A DNA stretch of 64,000 nt, from contig NZ_BCWX01000001.1 in assembly GCF_001894805.1 (NCBI RefSeq), positions 62,001 through 126,000 on the forward strand, read 5' to 3'. Below the pieces are notes generated by a model. That model was not told where the DNA came from and ran no database searches. It worked only from the letters and a program-made list of their open reading frames with translations. Below are positions 51,308 through 60,051 of this stretch, in pieces (the first letter of the stretch is position 1; each line of letters starts with the position of its first letter). The stretch is from Rhodococcus globerulus NBRC 14531 (lineage in GTDB: Bacteria > Actinomycetota > Actinomycetes > Mycobacteriales > Mycobacteriaceae). A program made the translations under genes and the position numbers.

Positions 51308-51347
51308 AGTGAGCACCCCTTCCGTCGTGCGGGAAGGGGTGCTCACT
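51308..51347 (-). terminator. Hairpin terminator of the ALDH operon
   Basis: A 16-bp inverted repeat (51308-51323 with 51332-51347; arm AGTGAGCACCCCTTCC) lies 20 bases past the stop of the minus-strand aldehyde dehydrogenase gene. Beside it a degenerate 20-base tandem copy of GTGAGCACnnCTTC is seen around 51287-51306. The arm core GAGCACCCCTTCC is identical to that of the terminator at 61272. Confidence 0.8.
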
Positions 51348-51366
51348 GTGCACAACGGGTGCTAAC

Positions 51367-52815
51367 TCAGCTCGTGTATCCGGGTGGCATGAGCACGGAC
51401 TTGGTCTCGCAGAAGGCTTCGAGGCCCTCAGGTCCGTTCTCGCGACCGATTCCGGAGTTCTTGTAACCGCCGAACGGTGAACCGGCGTCGAAGGCGTACC
51501 AGTTGATCGCGTAGGTGCCGGTGCGGATCTGCGCCGCGATCTCGAGGCCGTGATCGATATCGGTGGTCCAGACGGATCCGGCGAGGCCGTAGTCGGAATC
51601 GTTGGCGATCTTGACGGCCTCGTCCTCGGAGTCGTACGGAATCACCGACAGCACGGGTCCGAAGATCTCTTCGCGGGCAATGGTCATGGAGTTGTCGACG
51701 TCGGCGAAGATGGTCGGCTCGACGTACCAGCCCTTGTCGAGTCCGGCGGGACGACCGCCGCCGAGGACCAGTCGAGCGCCCTCTTCCTTGCCCTTGGCGA
51801 TGTAGCCCTCGACGCGCTCGCGCTGCTTCTCGGAGATCAGCGGGCCGAGCTGCGCGGCCGGATCGGACGGATCGCCGACGGTCATGTAACCAGCCGCGGT
51901 CTTGAGGCCCTCGATGACCTCGTCGTAACGCGAACGGGGAGCGAGGATTCGGGTCTGCGCGACGCACGCCTGACCGGTGTTCATCAGGCCCGACATGACA
52001 AGCATCGGCATTCCGGCAGCGAGATCGGCGTCCTCGAGGATGATGGCGGCGGACTTGCCACCGAGTTCGAGGGAGCAGCGCTTGAGGTTCTGCGCGGCGA
52101 TGGCGCCGATCTTGCGCCCGACCGCACTCGAGCCGGTGAAGGTGATCTTGTCGATGTCAGGATGCGAGACCAGGTATTCGCCGGTCTCGGCGCCGCCGGG
52201 AAGCACGGAGATGACGCCGGCGGGAACGCCTGCCTCAGCAAAGATTTCCGCGATCACGTGGACCGAGAGCGGTGACTCGGGGGCCGGCTTGAGCAGGACG
52301 GTGCAGCCGGCGAGCAGCGCGGGGGCCAGCTTGTTGATCGCGAGGAACAGCGGAACATTCCACGCGAGAACGGCAGCGACAACGCCGACGGGCTCGCGGG
52401 TGACCTTGGTCTGCCCGAAGACGCCGGTGCGCTTCTCTTCCCACGCGAACTTGTCGGCCAGTTCGGAGTAGAAACCGAGCGTCGCCATCGATGGGGTCTG
52501 CTGCATCATGCCGACCATGGCGGGCGGCTGGCCCATCTCGTTTGAGATGAGCTGGTTGAGATCTGCGCTGCGCTCTTCGAGGAGCTTGGCTGCCTTCGCG
52601 AGGATCGCACCGCGCTCGGAAGGGGTCGTCTTGGCCCACGGTCCGTTGTCGAAAGCGTTGCGCGCAGCGGAGACTGCGGCGTCGATGTCTGCCGGAGCGG
52701 CGACGGGACAGCTTCCGACGCGCTCCTCCGTTGCCGGTGAGAACACCTCGAGTACCTGGTCGGTGGCGGGGGCTACCCACTCGCCGCCGATGTAGAGCTT
52801 GTCGTAGTTCGTCAT
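51367..52815 (-). CDS. Aldehyde dehydrogenase family protein (Rv0223c-type)
   Basis: 482 residues from the ATG at 52815, which overlaps the preceding stop (ATGA); a GTG at 52818 is the alternative. NAD-binding FTGSSAVGRKIGAIAAQ, the general base Glu in SLELGGKSAAI, the catalytic Cys in MNTGQACVAQTR and EEIFGPVLSVIPY are all present. It oxidises an aldehyde to the acid with NAD(P). It is the last gene of a three-gene operon with a DUF7064-like protein and an APH-type kinase. In M. tuberculosis the aldehyde dehydrogenase Rv0223c also lies next to the Rv0224c methyltransferase, as here. Confidence 0.92.
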   Translation of the reverse strand: MTNYDKLYIGGEWVAPATDQVLEVFSPATEERVGSCPVAAPADIDAAVSAARNAFDNGPWAKTTPSERGAILAKAAKLLEERSADLNQLISNEMGQPPAMVGMMQQTPSMATLGFYSELADKFAWEEKRTGVFGQTKVTREPVGVVAAVLAWNVPLFLAINKLAPALLAGCTVLLKPAPESPLSVHVIAEIFAEAGVPAGVISVLPGGAETGEYLVSHPDIDKITFTGSSAVGRKIGAIAAQNLKRCSLELGGKSAAIILEDADLAAGMPMLVMSGLMNTGQACVAQTRILAPRSRYDEVIEGLKTAAGYMTVGDPSDPAAQLGPLISEKQRERVEGYIAKGKEEGARLVLGGGRPAGLDKGWYVEPTIFADVDNSMTIAREEIFGPVLSVIPYDSEDEAVKIANDSDYGLAGSVWTTDIDHGLEIAAQIRTGTYAINWYAFDAGSPFGGYKNSGIGRENGPEGLEAFCETKSVLMPPGYTS

Positions 52816-53972
52816 CACAATCTTTCCTCGGTGTTGTCGGTCTCGCGCTCTGGTGCCATATCGATGAAACTGGTGAAGCCGTAACGCTCGTGGGGTCCGA
52901 TGGCAGCGACTTCGAAAAGGCCGGTGCCGTCGAAGGTCTGGTCACCCTCGGTGAGATGGAATTTGCTGAGATTGTCCACGGGGGAGAACATGCGCTGCAT
53001 GGGTTCGAATTCGTGGACCTTGTGCCGTAGGCCTTGGACAACCAGTTCGCCTTGCCACATGCCGTGGCGCCAGTCCTGTTCGAGGCCGTACCCGGTGCCG
53101 ATGCCGATGTGGTTGGCCAGCAACAGTTCACAGTCGACGGTCAGAACCTCACCGCTGGGCCGGTGGAAGGTGAGGGTAGCTCCGGTGACGTCGCGGGTGG
53201 CGGGGCAGAAGATCAGGTCGTGCTCGGGTCGGCCGAGCCATTCCGGATCGCGTCCTTCTTCCGGCCAGATTCGCATCGCTTCCTCGACGATGCGACGGCC
53301 TTGCTCGTCTTCCTGCATGATGACCGAGATGGTGAACTCGTCGAACTGCATGACGGAGTAGATCCAGAAGAAGTTCTGGATACCGTCGACGGCGCGTCGG
53401 CCGGGTGGCTCGGCTTCACCGACCGGCCGTACGCCCCAGGAGCGGTCACGATTTCCGCGCCAGGTATCGGGGTCGATCGAGATTTTTTCCCCGTCGACGG
53501 TGAGGTTGCCGGTCCACGTTCCGGTCTGCAGGAAACGGGACGTGTCGAAGGTGACGCGTTCGAGTTGGCGTCGAAAGTGCTTGGGCTCGAGCGCTGCCGG
53601 GATGGTGGCGTCGAAGGTGATGTCGAAGGAGAGATCGTATTCGCTGCTGGGTTCGAGGACGACACGAAGTTTCTGCAGGCCCTCCAGCACTTCGATGCGC
53701 AGTGGTCCGACCGTGGTGTCGGTGCGATCGGCGCCCAGGGCTTTCGACATGCGGGCCACGATGTGGTGATCCCCGTGGCGTAGGACGGCAAAACCGTCCA
53801 TGACACCGAGATTGGGGTACTGGCCCAGACCGACGATGAGGAAGGTGTCGTTGTTGCCGGTGGGGTAGCAGTTGAAGTAGTAGCGGTCGTAGAAGTTTCG
53901 GTCCGAGGTGGCGACGTGGCGGACCGGTTCCGCGATCTGGTGAATGGGGTAATCGTCCATCGGCGACAACAT
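52815..53972 (-). CDS. DUF7064/hydroxyneurosporene synthase-like beta-barrel protein
   Basis: 385 residues. The sequence is strand-rich without signal peptide. It has two lipocalin-like halves, the first up to PAALEPKHFRRQLERVTF. The joint carries the conserved WRGNRDRSWGVRPVG motif. The second half holds FFWIYSVMQFDEFTISVIMQEDEQGRR and GIGTGYGLEQDWRHGMWQGELVVQG. The RDxSWG signature is shared with the CrtC/AttH-like fold used for carotenoid hydration and for DUF7064/7065 proteins. Enzyme activity is unknown. Overlaps the aldehyde dehydrogenase start and follows the kinase gene by two bases, so it is part of a tightly coupled operon. Confidence 0.75.
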   Translation of the reverse strand: MLSPMDDYPIHQIAEPVRHVATSDRNFYDRYYFNCYPTGNNDTFLIVGLGQYPNLGVMDGFAVLRHGDHHIVARMSKALGADRTDTTVGPLRIEVLEGLQKLRVVLEPSSEYDLSFDITFDATIPAALEPKHFRRQLERVTFDTSRFLQTGTWTGNLTVDGEKISIDPDTWRGNRDRSWGVRPVGEAEPPGRRAVDGIQNFFWIYSVMQFDEFTISVIMQEDEQGRRIVEEAMRIWPEEGRDPEWLGRPEHDLIFCPATRDVTGATLTFHRPSGEVLTVDCELLLANHIGIGTGYGLEQDWRHGMWQGELVVQGLRHKVHEFEPMQRMFSPVDNLSKFHLTEGDQTFDGTGLFEVAAIGPHERYGFTSFIDMAPERETDNTEERL

Positions 53973-53974
53973 GG

Positions 53975-55132
53975 TCAGTTCAACCTCTCCCAGTAAGTGC
54001 CGTCGAGCATCGCGGTGAGCGATGCGCGGTGCATGATCATGTCGTCGGGGTCTGCGGGTTGCTCAGCTTGACCGAAAGCTATGGCACGGGCCTGAATTCG
54101 CCACATGATGACGGCCTGGCGCAGCGCTGCGTACGTAACGTAGAACTCCAGATCGTGTGGTGTGTGACCGGTGATGTCGGCGTAAGTTGCCGCGATGTCC
54201 GGCAGTCGCAGGAAGTCGGGAAGACCGGGCAGGTTTGCCAACCCGGCAATGTCCTCGAAGAACCTGTGCAGGAGAGCCATCCAGCCCAGGTCCATCTCAC
54301 GCGGGCCGAGAGTTGCCATTTCCCAGTCGAGTACGGCAACTGGTGCAAAGTCCTGGTACATGACGTTGCCGATGCGTGAGTCGCCCCAACAGAGCACGGC
54401 CGGTGAATCGTCGGCGGGATTGTGTGCTTCGACCCAGTCGAGTGCCCGCTCGATGAGTGGCGATCGGACGCCATCCTTGACGACCCACTCGTAGTATGCG
54501 CGCTGCTCGGCGATGTGCGCCGAGAATGCCTCTCGCGCAGTCGGTCCCGAACCAGGCAGTTGGAGGAAATCGAAGCGCTCGATCGGATTGTCGATGGCGT
54601 GCAATTGCGCCAGGACGTCGACCGAGTTCTGCTGGAGAGTCTTTCGCTGCGCCGGGGACGCTTCGGTGACCCACGATCCGAAGTTGTACGGCATGACGTC
54701 GGGAGGTACGTCACCGGAGATGCGCTCCATGACGAAGAACGGCGCACCCAACGCATCCGGGTCGGATTCGGACCAGTACACCGTCGGTACGGGCACCGCG
54801 GAGTGCTCGTGCACCTGCGCCATGGTGCGGAACTGGGATTCGAGGTCGTAGGTCGGAAACACCGGCATGGTGGTCTCTGCCGGGGCGACACGGGCGACCA
54901 GCGGATGATGATCGCCGTCCCAGGTCGCGTCGAAGAGGATGGTTTCGCTGGACATGCCGTTGGCTGCGGGCAGGGTGACATCGGCGACGGTCACGGTGGA
55001 TCCGGCCGGCACCTTCCCGGCCATCCAGCGTTCCAGGCGTTCGCGGAGGTCTTCGGTGTCGCGGAGGGAATCACTTGGTCGGGCGACCTGTGCGTGATGC
55101 TCGGCTTCTGTCGAGGAAACATCGGGGCTCAC
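53975..55132 (-). CDS. Phosphotransferase of the aminoglycoside phosphotransferase (APH/ACAD10-like) family
   Basis: About 385 residues from the GTG at 55132, with AAGGAG six bases upstream; a GTG at 55138 is in frame. Kinase-like features are LFDATWDGDHHPLVARVAP (Lys replaced, as in several subfamilies), FFVMERISG (hinge), the Brenner-type loop VLCWGDSRIGNVMY with catalytic Asp and Asn, and the metal Asp in AVLDWEMATLGPREMDLGW. The DWExAxxGxxxxDLG form is characteristic of ACAD10/11 and LvaA-like kinases that phosphorylate hydroxyacyl-CoA. This, with the downstream aldehyde dehydrogenase, hints at a catabolic rather than resistance role. Confidence 0.85.
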   Translation of the reverse strand: MSPDVSSTEAEHHAQVARPSDSLRDTEDLRERLERWMAGKVPAGSTVTVADVTLPAANGMSSETILFDATWDGDHHPLVARVAPAETTMPVFPTYDLESQFRTMAQVHEHSAVPVPTVYWSESDPDALGAPFFVMERISGDVPPDVMPYNFGSWVTEASPAQRKTLQQNSVDVLAQLHAIDNPIERFDFLQLPGSGPTAREAFSAHIAEQRAYYEWVVKDGVRSPLIERALDWVEAHNPADDSPAVLCWGDSRIGNVMYQDFAPVAVLDWEMATLGPREMDLGWMALLHRFFEDIAGLANLPGLPDFLRLPDIAATYADITGHTPHDLEFYVTYAALRQAVIMWRIQARAIAFGQAEQPADPDDMIMHRASLTAMLDGTYWERLN

Positions 55133-55169
55133 GGTCACCTCCTTCCCGCTTGTGTCACGCGCAATGCCC

Positions 55170-55204
55170 GTAACGGTGTGAGTCAGAACACTAAAACACG
55201 TTAC
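55170..55204. promoter_or_regulatory. Inverted repeat upstream of the APH/DUF7064/ALDH operon
   Basis: GTAACGGTGT (55170-55179) and ACACGTTAC (55196-55204) form an inverted repeat with one base missing in the right arm. They lie 38-72 bases upstream of the kinase start. The inner AACACTAAAACA direct repeat adds a second element. The arrangement resembles TetR-family operators in Rhodococcus catabolic operons. No regulator gene adjoins it in this window. Confidence 0.4.
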
Positions 55205-55271
55205 AGAAATTGGGAACAGGTGGCACCCGTTTAGTGGGACTCCCTGCGGATTTCTCGGAGAAGAACGCGTG

Positions 55272-56162
55272 TCAGATGGCGGCGACGAGCGACAGGAGCC
55301 CCGCGCCGGTCAGAGTTCCACGCTCACCCAACTCGGCGGAGACGATTCTTAGGTCCTCGATGAACGACAAACGGGCATGTCGGGCGGCCGATTCGCGGAG
55401 AGGGTCCCACAAGGTTGAGCCGGACTGGGAAAATCCGCCGCCCACCACCGCAAGATTTACATCCAGGAGTGCTGCAGCCGACGCGATGGCAACACCCAGC
55501 GCGGTTCCGGCACGGTGAAGCGCTGCCCGGGCGAGGGCGTCGCCGCGGTGGGCGTCGTCGGCAAGCTCGAGGCCGGTGGTGCCGGTCCACCCCTGACTGC
55601 GAGCCCAACGAACTGCTGCCGGACCACTCGCGACCGTCTCGAGGCAGCCGACGCCACCGCACGAGCAGGGTTCGTCGGCTCCAGGGACAACAAGGTGCCC
55701 GATGTGGCCGGCATTTCCCGTACGACCAGGTGCGATGCGACCGCCAAGGACAACTCCGCCGCCGACGCCGGTGGAGACGACCAGACTCAACAGGTCCAGG
55801 GTTCCGCGTCCGGCGCCGTGGTGATGTTCGGCCAGTGCGGCGGCAGCCCCGTCCATGGCAAGAGCGGTTCGAGCGCCCGGGAAAACCCTGCGTACCGCGT
55901 CCTGCAGGGGGAAGCCGCCAGCCCACTCGGAGATGTTGATGGGTGCCACAACACCGCCGACGGTATCGACCGGGCCGGCGCAGGCGATTCCGACGGCGTC
56001 AACCGCGCGTCCGTCGGCAACGTTCTGAAGTAATGCCGCGCAGGCTGCCCACGTATCCGTTTTCGGTGTGGGAACCGTGCGGAATTCGGGAACGCGCCCG
56101 TCCTCGGAAGCCAAACCGGCAGCCATCTTGGTGCCGCCGATGTCGAGGGCGAGGCGAATCAC
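55272..56162 (-). CDS. ROK family sugar kinase
   Basis: 296 residues from a GTG at 56162, two bases after the methyltransferase stop. ATP-binding LALDIGGTKMAAGL opens the protein. GIACAGPVDTVGG and LVVSTGVGGGVVLGGRI follow, then the ROK signature with the zinc motif CSCGGVGCLETVASG (CxCGxxGC) and VVGGGFSQSG. GHIGH provides the zinc His, and the catalytic Asp is in ALAMDGAAAALAE. It phosphorylates a hexose or N-acyl hexosamine. It is cotranscribed with the mycolate-locus methyltransferase upstream. Substrate cannot be decided. Confidence 0.9.
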   Translation of the reverse strand: MIRLALDIGGTKMAAGLASEDGRVPEFRTVPTPKTDTWAACAALLQNVADGRAVDAVGIACAGPVDTVGGVVAPINISEWAGGFPLQDAVRRVFPGARTALAMDGAAAALAEHHHGAGRGTLDLLSLVVSTGVGGGVVLGGRIAPGRTGNAGHIGHLVVPGADEPCSCGGVGCLETVASGPAAVRWARSQGWTGTTGLELADDAHRGDALARAALHRAGTALGVAIASAAALLDVNLAVVGGGFSQSGSTLWDPLRESAARHARLSFIEDLRIVSAELGERGTLTGAGLLSLVAAI

Positions 56163-56163
56163 G

Positions 56164-56934
56164 TCAACGCTTCTCGAGGACCACAACGAGGTTGCTCACG
56201 AGGAATTCGCGAAGGCCGGGAACACGAACCATCCACCACGCCCAGGACGGGTGATATCGGGGGATCGCGGCGAGTAGTTCACCTTGGTCTGTTCCGCGGG
56301 CCCAGCGCAAACCGTCGGTGGCACCCACTTTGAACAGGGACTCTCCGTACTTGTTCTTCGGTTCGCGGCCGGTTGTGCGGCGGTACCGCTTGGCTGCGTA
56401 TTCACCACCGAAAGCGTGCCACGGACCGGTCTCGTGCCCTCCGAACGGACCCCACCACAGGGTGTACGAGAGGACCATCAGTCCGCCGGGTTTGGTGACG
56501 CGCAGCATTTCCTCCGCCATGAGCCACGGCTCGCTGACGTGTTCCGCCACGTTCGAGGAGAAGCAGATATCGACCGACGAATCCCGAAAGGGCAACGCCA
56601 GGCCTGATCCGCGCACCGCGCCGCCGACGGTCAGGCCCGCGGCATGCATTTCCGACGGATCGGGTTCGACCGGGATGTAGCGGGCACCGGCAGCTTGGAA
56701 CACTTCCGCGAAGTAGCCCGGTCCGCCGCCGACGTCGAGGACGGTGAGGCCGTCGAGCGTGTGACCGGTGTGACCTTCATGCAGGTCGGAGATCAATTCG
56801 ACGGAATCGCGAGCGAGCGCGCCGTAGAAGATGTCAGGCGCGGTCTGCTCGTGGCGGAAGTCGCTGAGCAAGCCGACGGATCGTTTGAGGGTTGCCCGTC
56901 GGCCGAAAATGCGGGTCACTGCGGGCTTGGTCAC
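56164..56934 (-). CDS. SAM-dependent methyltransferase of the Rv0224c/MtrP type
   Basis: About 256 residues from a GTG at 56934, preferred because the family begins just before the FxRRATLKRS motif and a TAAAGT -10 lies eight bases upstream; the frame stays open to 56988. SAM motif I is LTVLDVGGGPGYFAEVF. PVEPDPSEMHAAG, DICFSSNVAEHV and MLRVTKPGGLMVLSYTLWWGPFGGHE complete a class I fold. In C. glutamicum I recall the orthologue MtrP as required for efficient transport of trehalose mycolates with MmpL3. The acceptor is not known from sequence. Part of an Rv0223c-Rv0228-like neighbourhood. Confidence 0.88.
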   Translation of the reverse strand: MTKPAVTRIFGRRATLKRSVGLLSDFRHEQTAPDIFYGALARDSVELISDLHEGHTGHTLDGLTVLDVGGGPGYFAEVFQAAGARYIPVEPDPSEMHAAGLTVGGAVRGSGLALPFRDSSVDICFSSNVAEHVSEPWLMAEEMLRVTKPGGLMVLSYTLWWGPFGGHETGPWHAFGGEYAAKRYRRTTGREPKNKYGESLFKVGATDGLRWARGTDQGELLAAIPRYHPSWAWWMVRVPGLREFLVSNLVVVLEKR

Positions 56935-57123
56935 GAGAATCAACTTTAGCGACTGCGACTTCTGCTCCATGAACACCGTCAATTTCACTGTGAGGAGCGC
57001 GGCAATACGGACGCGGAAACAGTTAGGGTGTTCCGCAGGGTTACCGACCGGTCAGGGTGGGCATCCCCCGCAGGACCACTCGCATCCGCGCCGGTCACCG
57101 ACGAGCTCTAGGGAGTAACGCAC

Positions 57124-58344
57124 GTGCACGAGGTTCTGTTGCTCTGTTGGCGTGACACCGGGCATCCGCAGGGCGGCGGAAGTGAGCGGTACCTCGAACA
57201 GGTCGGAACCCAGTTGGCGGCGCGCGGAATCAAGGTGACTCTGCGGACGGCGTCGTACCCGGGTGCGCCCGCCGCCGAGTATCGAGACGGCATCACCATC
57301 AGTCGTTCCGGCGGACGTTTCAGCGTGTACCCGCGGGCACTGGCCGCGATTGCGGCCGGACGCCTCGGGTTCGGTTCCCTGAAAGGCCTTCACCCCGACG
57401 CCGTGGTCGACACGCAGAACGGGATTCCCTTCTTCTCGAAGATGGTGGCCGGTGCGCCGGTCACGCTGCTCGTGCACCATTGCCACCGCGAACAGTGGCC
57501 GGTGGCAGGCACACTCGTCGGACGGATCGGGTGGTGGGTGGAATCGCGCCTGTCGCCGAAGCGTCACAGCGACAACCAGTATTTGACGGTGTCACTACCC
57601 TCGGCAGAGGAACTGGTGGATCTGGGGGTCGACCGCGATCGAATTGCCGTGGTGCGCAACGGAGCTGATCGTCTTCCGATGGGCGTCGACGCGGGTGGTT
57701 CGATCACCCGGGCGATCCGGCCTACCATGTCGGTGCTCTCGCGGTTGGTGCCGCACAAGCAGATCGAAGACGCGCTCGAAGCGGTTGCGACACTTCGCCC
57801 GACGCAGCCCGAACTTCACCTCGACGTCATCGGCGGCGGTTGGTGGGAGCAGAACCTGCGTGATCGCGCTGCCGAACTCGGGATCGGCGACGCGGTGACA
57901 TTCCACGGGCACGTCGACGAGTCCCGCAAACATGAACTGTTGGCGCAGTCCTGGATTCACCTCATGCCGTCCCGCAAGGAAGGGTGGGGCCTCGCCGTCA
58001 TCGAGGCCGCGCAACACGGAGTTCCGACTGTTGGTTACCGCAGTTCCAAGGGGTTGACCGATTCCATCGTCGACGGCGTGACGGGTCTTCTGGTAGGCGG
58101 CGAAAGTGTCGGCGACGGCGATGTGGCGGAATTGACGCAGGCTGCAGGCACCCTGTTGCAGGATCACGAACTGCGGACGGTGCTCGGTGAGAAAGCTCGG
58201 GTGTGGTCGAGCGAATTCTCGTGGGAACAAACGGGAACCGGTGTTTTCGAGGTTTTGTCGGCCACGACGGTCGGACAGCGCGTTTCAGGTCTTGTCACGT
58301 CGCGCGAGTCGAATCCGGTTCTGGTTCAGTCCGAGCACGAGTAG
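57124..58344 (+). CDS. GT4 family glycosyltransferase (Rv0225-type)
   Basis: 406 residues from the GTG at 57124, with AGGGAG upstream. GT-B fold: an N-terminal domain opening LCWRDTGHPQGGGSERYLEQVG, then a C-terminal GT4 nucleotide-sugar domain with VLSRLVPHKQIEDALEAVA, HVDESRKHELLAQSWIHLMPSRKEGWGLAVIEAAQHGVPTVGYRSSKGLTDSI. The EGWGLAVIEAA stretch is the GPGTF/E(x7)E motif. It is predicted to be a retaining, cytoplasmic-face enzyme. It is divergent from the methyltransferase and its last 60 bases overlap the convergent polytopic gene. The sugar and acceptor are unknown. Confidence 0.9.
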   Translation: MHEVLLLCWRDTGHPQGGGSERYLEQVGTQLAARGIKVTLRTASYPGAPAAEYRDGITISRSGGRFSVYPRALAAIAAGRLGFGSLKGLHPDAVVDTQNGIPFFSKMVAGAPVTLLVHHCHREQWPVAGTLVGRIGWWVESRLSPKRHSDNQYLTVSLPSAEELVDLGVDRDRIAVVRNGADRLPMGVDAGGSITRAIRPTMSVLSRLVPHKQIEDALEAVATLRPTQPELHLDVIGGGWWEQNLRDRAAELGIGDAVTFHGHVDESRKHELLAQSWIHLMPSRKEGWGLAVIEAAQHGVPTVGYRSSKGLTDSIVDGVTGLLVGGESVGDGDVAELTQAAGTLLQDHELRTVLGEKARVWSSEFSWEQTGTGVFEVLSATTVGQRVSGLVTSRESNPVLVQSEHE

Positions 58345-60018
58345 AGCCGCAACGCCCGTCATCACCCAGGCGATGTGGGCGAGCGCGACGATGATCCGGG
58401 CAGATGCCGAAGCCTGGTGCAGTGCAACATCTCCGGGCACCCGGTACAGCTCGAGATAGTTGTCTGCGAACACTCTCTCGAGGTTGCGCAGCGCCGCGTC
58501 GTCGGATCGGCCAGGAGTGTCGAGTTCCACCAGCACCCAGCCGACGCCAAGGGCCGCGAGTTCGGTGCTGCTTCCGCCCGTGAGGAGGAGTTCCTCGATC
58601 TGGGCGGCGCGTGTTCCCTCGCCGCCGACAGAGCCACCGGCCACGATCAGTTCGCCGGTCTGCAGTACATCTAGCGGGAGAAATCGCGGAGCCGGATCGA
58701 GAACCGGAGCGTCACCGGTGTAGGAGAAGGCTCGAAACATTCCGGTGGGAAGCACTGCCACATCACCGGTTTCGCCTCGCAACTGCTCGGCGACAACGGT
58801 CCAGGACTGCGGATACTGCACCGGTTTCAGAGCCCCGCCGACGCCCCACGCGAGGTCGGGCAGAGCCATGACCGTCACGACAACAGCGGCGATCGACCAC
58901 GTAGGGCGCGGAAGCGTGAAGCGTCGCTGTGCCCACATCACGCCCGCTGCCGCGGACAGTCCGTAGAACGGCGCCGCCAGCGCCACCCATTTCTGTGAAT
59001 CGCGGAGCAGGCCTGCGCCGGAGAAGTATTCGACCGACCAGCGACCAACACCCAGGCCCCACGGTGTCGCGCCGAGTGCCGGGGCCAGGACCGCGACGAG
59101 TGCCAGCACTCCCAGGGCGGTGACCACAGGATTGCGACGCCGTCGCCACAGCGCGGGGATACCGCTGAGCACCACGATCAGCAGAAGTAGCGTCCCTACC
59201 GCCGCGAAGAGTGTTGTGCGAGAGTCCGGGACGGCAGCGGAGTTCCAGACGCCGCTCAGCCCGGCGACGCTGCCGAGCGTTCCGAGGCCCGGTTCCGCGC
59301 GGGCGGCAAAGGCTGCCACACCGGCGGGATCGGAACCGTCGGCGGCGCCGCTCGACAGAAGTGTTGCCGCGAGCCACGGCGAGGCAGTGATCAGGAAGAG
59401 CGCGAGGACGCCGCTGACGCGTCGTAGAACCGACGTTCGCCCGCCCGGGGAGGCTACGGCCACCAACGCGATGGTCAATCCCAGGAGCGCGCCGGTAGGT
59501 GTCAGGCCCGCGAATGCCAGCGATGCGGCCAATGCCCACCAGGCGCCGGGCTGAGCGCGTCGAACCCCGATGCCCGCGATCACGATCCACGGCAAAGCGC
59601 CGTACCCGGCCAACAGGCTCCAATGTCCTTGCAGCAGACGCTCGGCCACATACGGGTTCCACAGCATGACCGTTGACGCCACCAACTGCGGCCCGAGCCC
59701 GGCTGTCGGCAGCAGGGCTCGGACCAAGCGGGCAGCGCCCCACCCCGCCAGCCACAGTGCGGCGAGGAGTAGCGCCTTCACCACCAACCCGCCGTCGACA
59801 ACCGTGCTCAATGCCGCGATCAGCGCATCCTGCGGCACGGCCCGGGCGGCGGCGTCGGTGAGCCCGAGGGCGGAGTCGGTGAGGTACGACCGGGGAGTGC
59901 TGACAGCGTCGCGCAGCAGTAGATAACCGGGACCGAGCAGTGGTCCGAGGATCAACAATGTCAACGCCAGGCTGTACACCGCGGCCACGACGCTGTGGTG
60001 TTTCGGCCGCACTGTCAT
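58285..60018 (-). CDS. Polytopic membrane protein, GT-C-like (Rv0226c-type)
   Basis: 577 residues from the ATG at 60018; TATCGT seven bases upstream suggests a leaderless transcript, and the frame upstream is antisense to the flippase gene. About eleven transmembrane helices (residues 10-430) precede a soluble domain of about 110 residues (WTVVAEQLRGETGDVAVLP to ELYRVPGDVALHQ) and a final helix. VMLWNPYVAERLLQGHWSLLAGYGALPW is a loop motif shared with GT-C/YfhO-like and AftD-like proteins, so transfer from a polyprenyl-linked sugar is possible. The M. tuberculosis positional counterpart is Rv0226c. The catalytic Asp was not identified with certainty. Confidence 0.8.
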   Translation of the reverse strand: MTVRPKHHSVVAAVYSLALTLLILGPLLGPGYLLLRDAVSTPRSYLTDSALGLTDAAARAVPQDALIAALSTVVDGGLVVKALLLAALWLAGWGAARLVRALLPTAGLGPQLVASTVMLWNPYVAERLLQGHWSLLAGYGALPWIVIAGIGVRRAQPGAWWALAASLAFAGLTPTGALLGLTIALVAVASPGGRTSVLRRVSGVLALFLITASPWLAATLLSSGAADGSDPAGVAAFAARAEPGLGTLGSVAGLSGVWNSAAVPDSRTTLFAAVGTLLLLIVVLSGIPALWRRRRNPVVTALGVLALVAVLAPALGATPWGLGVGRWSVEYFSGAGLLRDSQKWVALAAPFYGLSAAAGVMWAQRRFTLPRPTWSIAAVVVTVMALPDLAWGVGGALKPVQYPQSWTVVAEQLRGETGDVAVLPTGMFRAFSYTGDAPVLDPAPRFLPLDVLQTGELIVAGGSVGGEGTRAAQIEELLLTGGSSTELAALGVGWVLVELDTPGRSDDAALRNLERVFADNYLELYRVPGDVALHQASASARIIVALAHIAWVMTGVAALLVLGLNQNRIRLARRDKT

Positions 60019-60051
60019 GACGGGCACGATACGTGGTGCATCATTGGTCGC

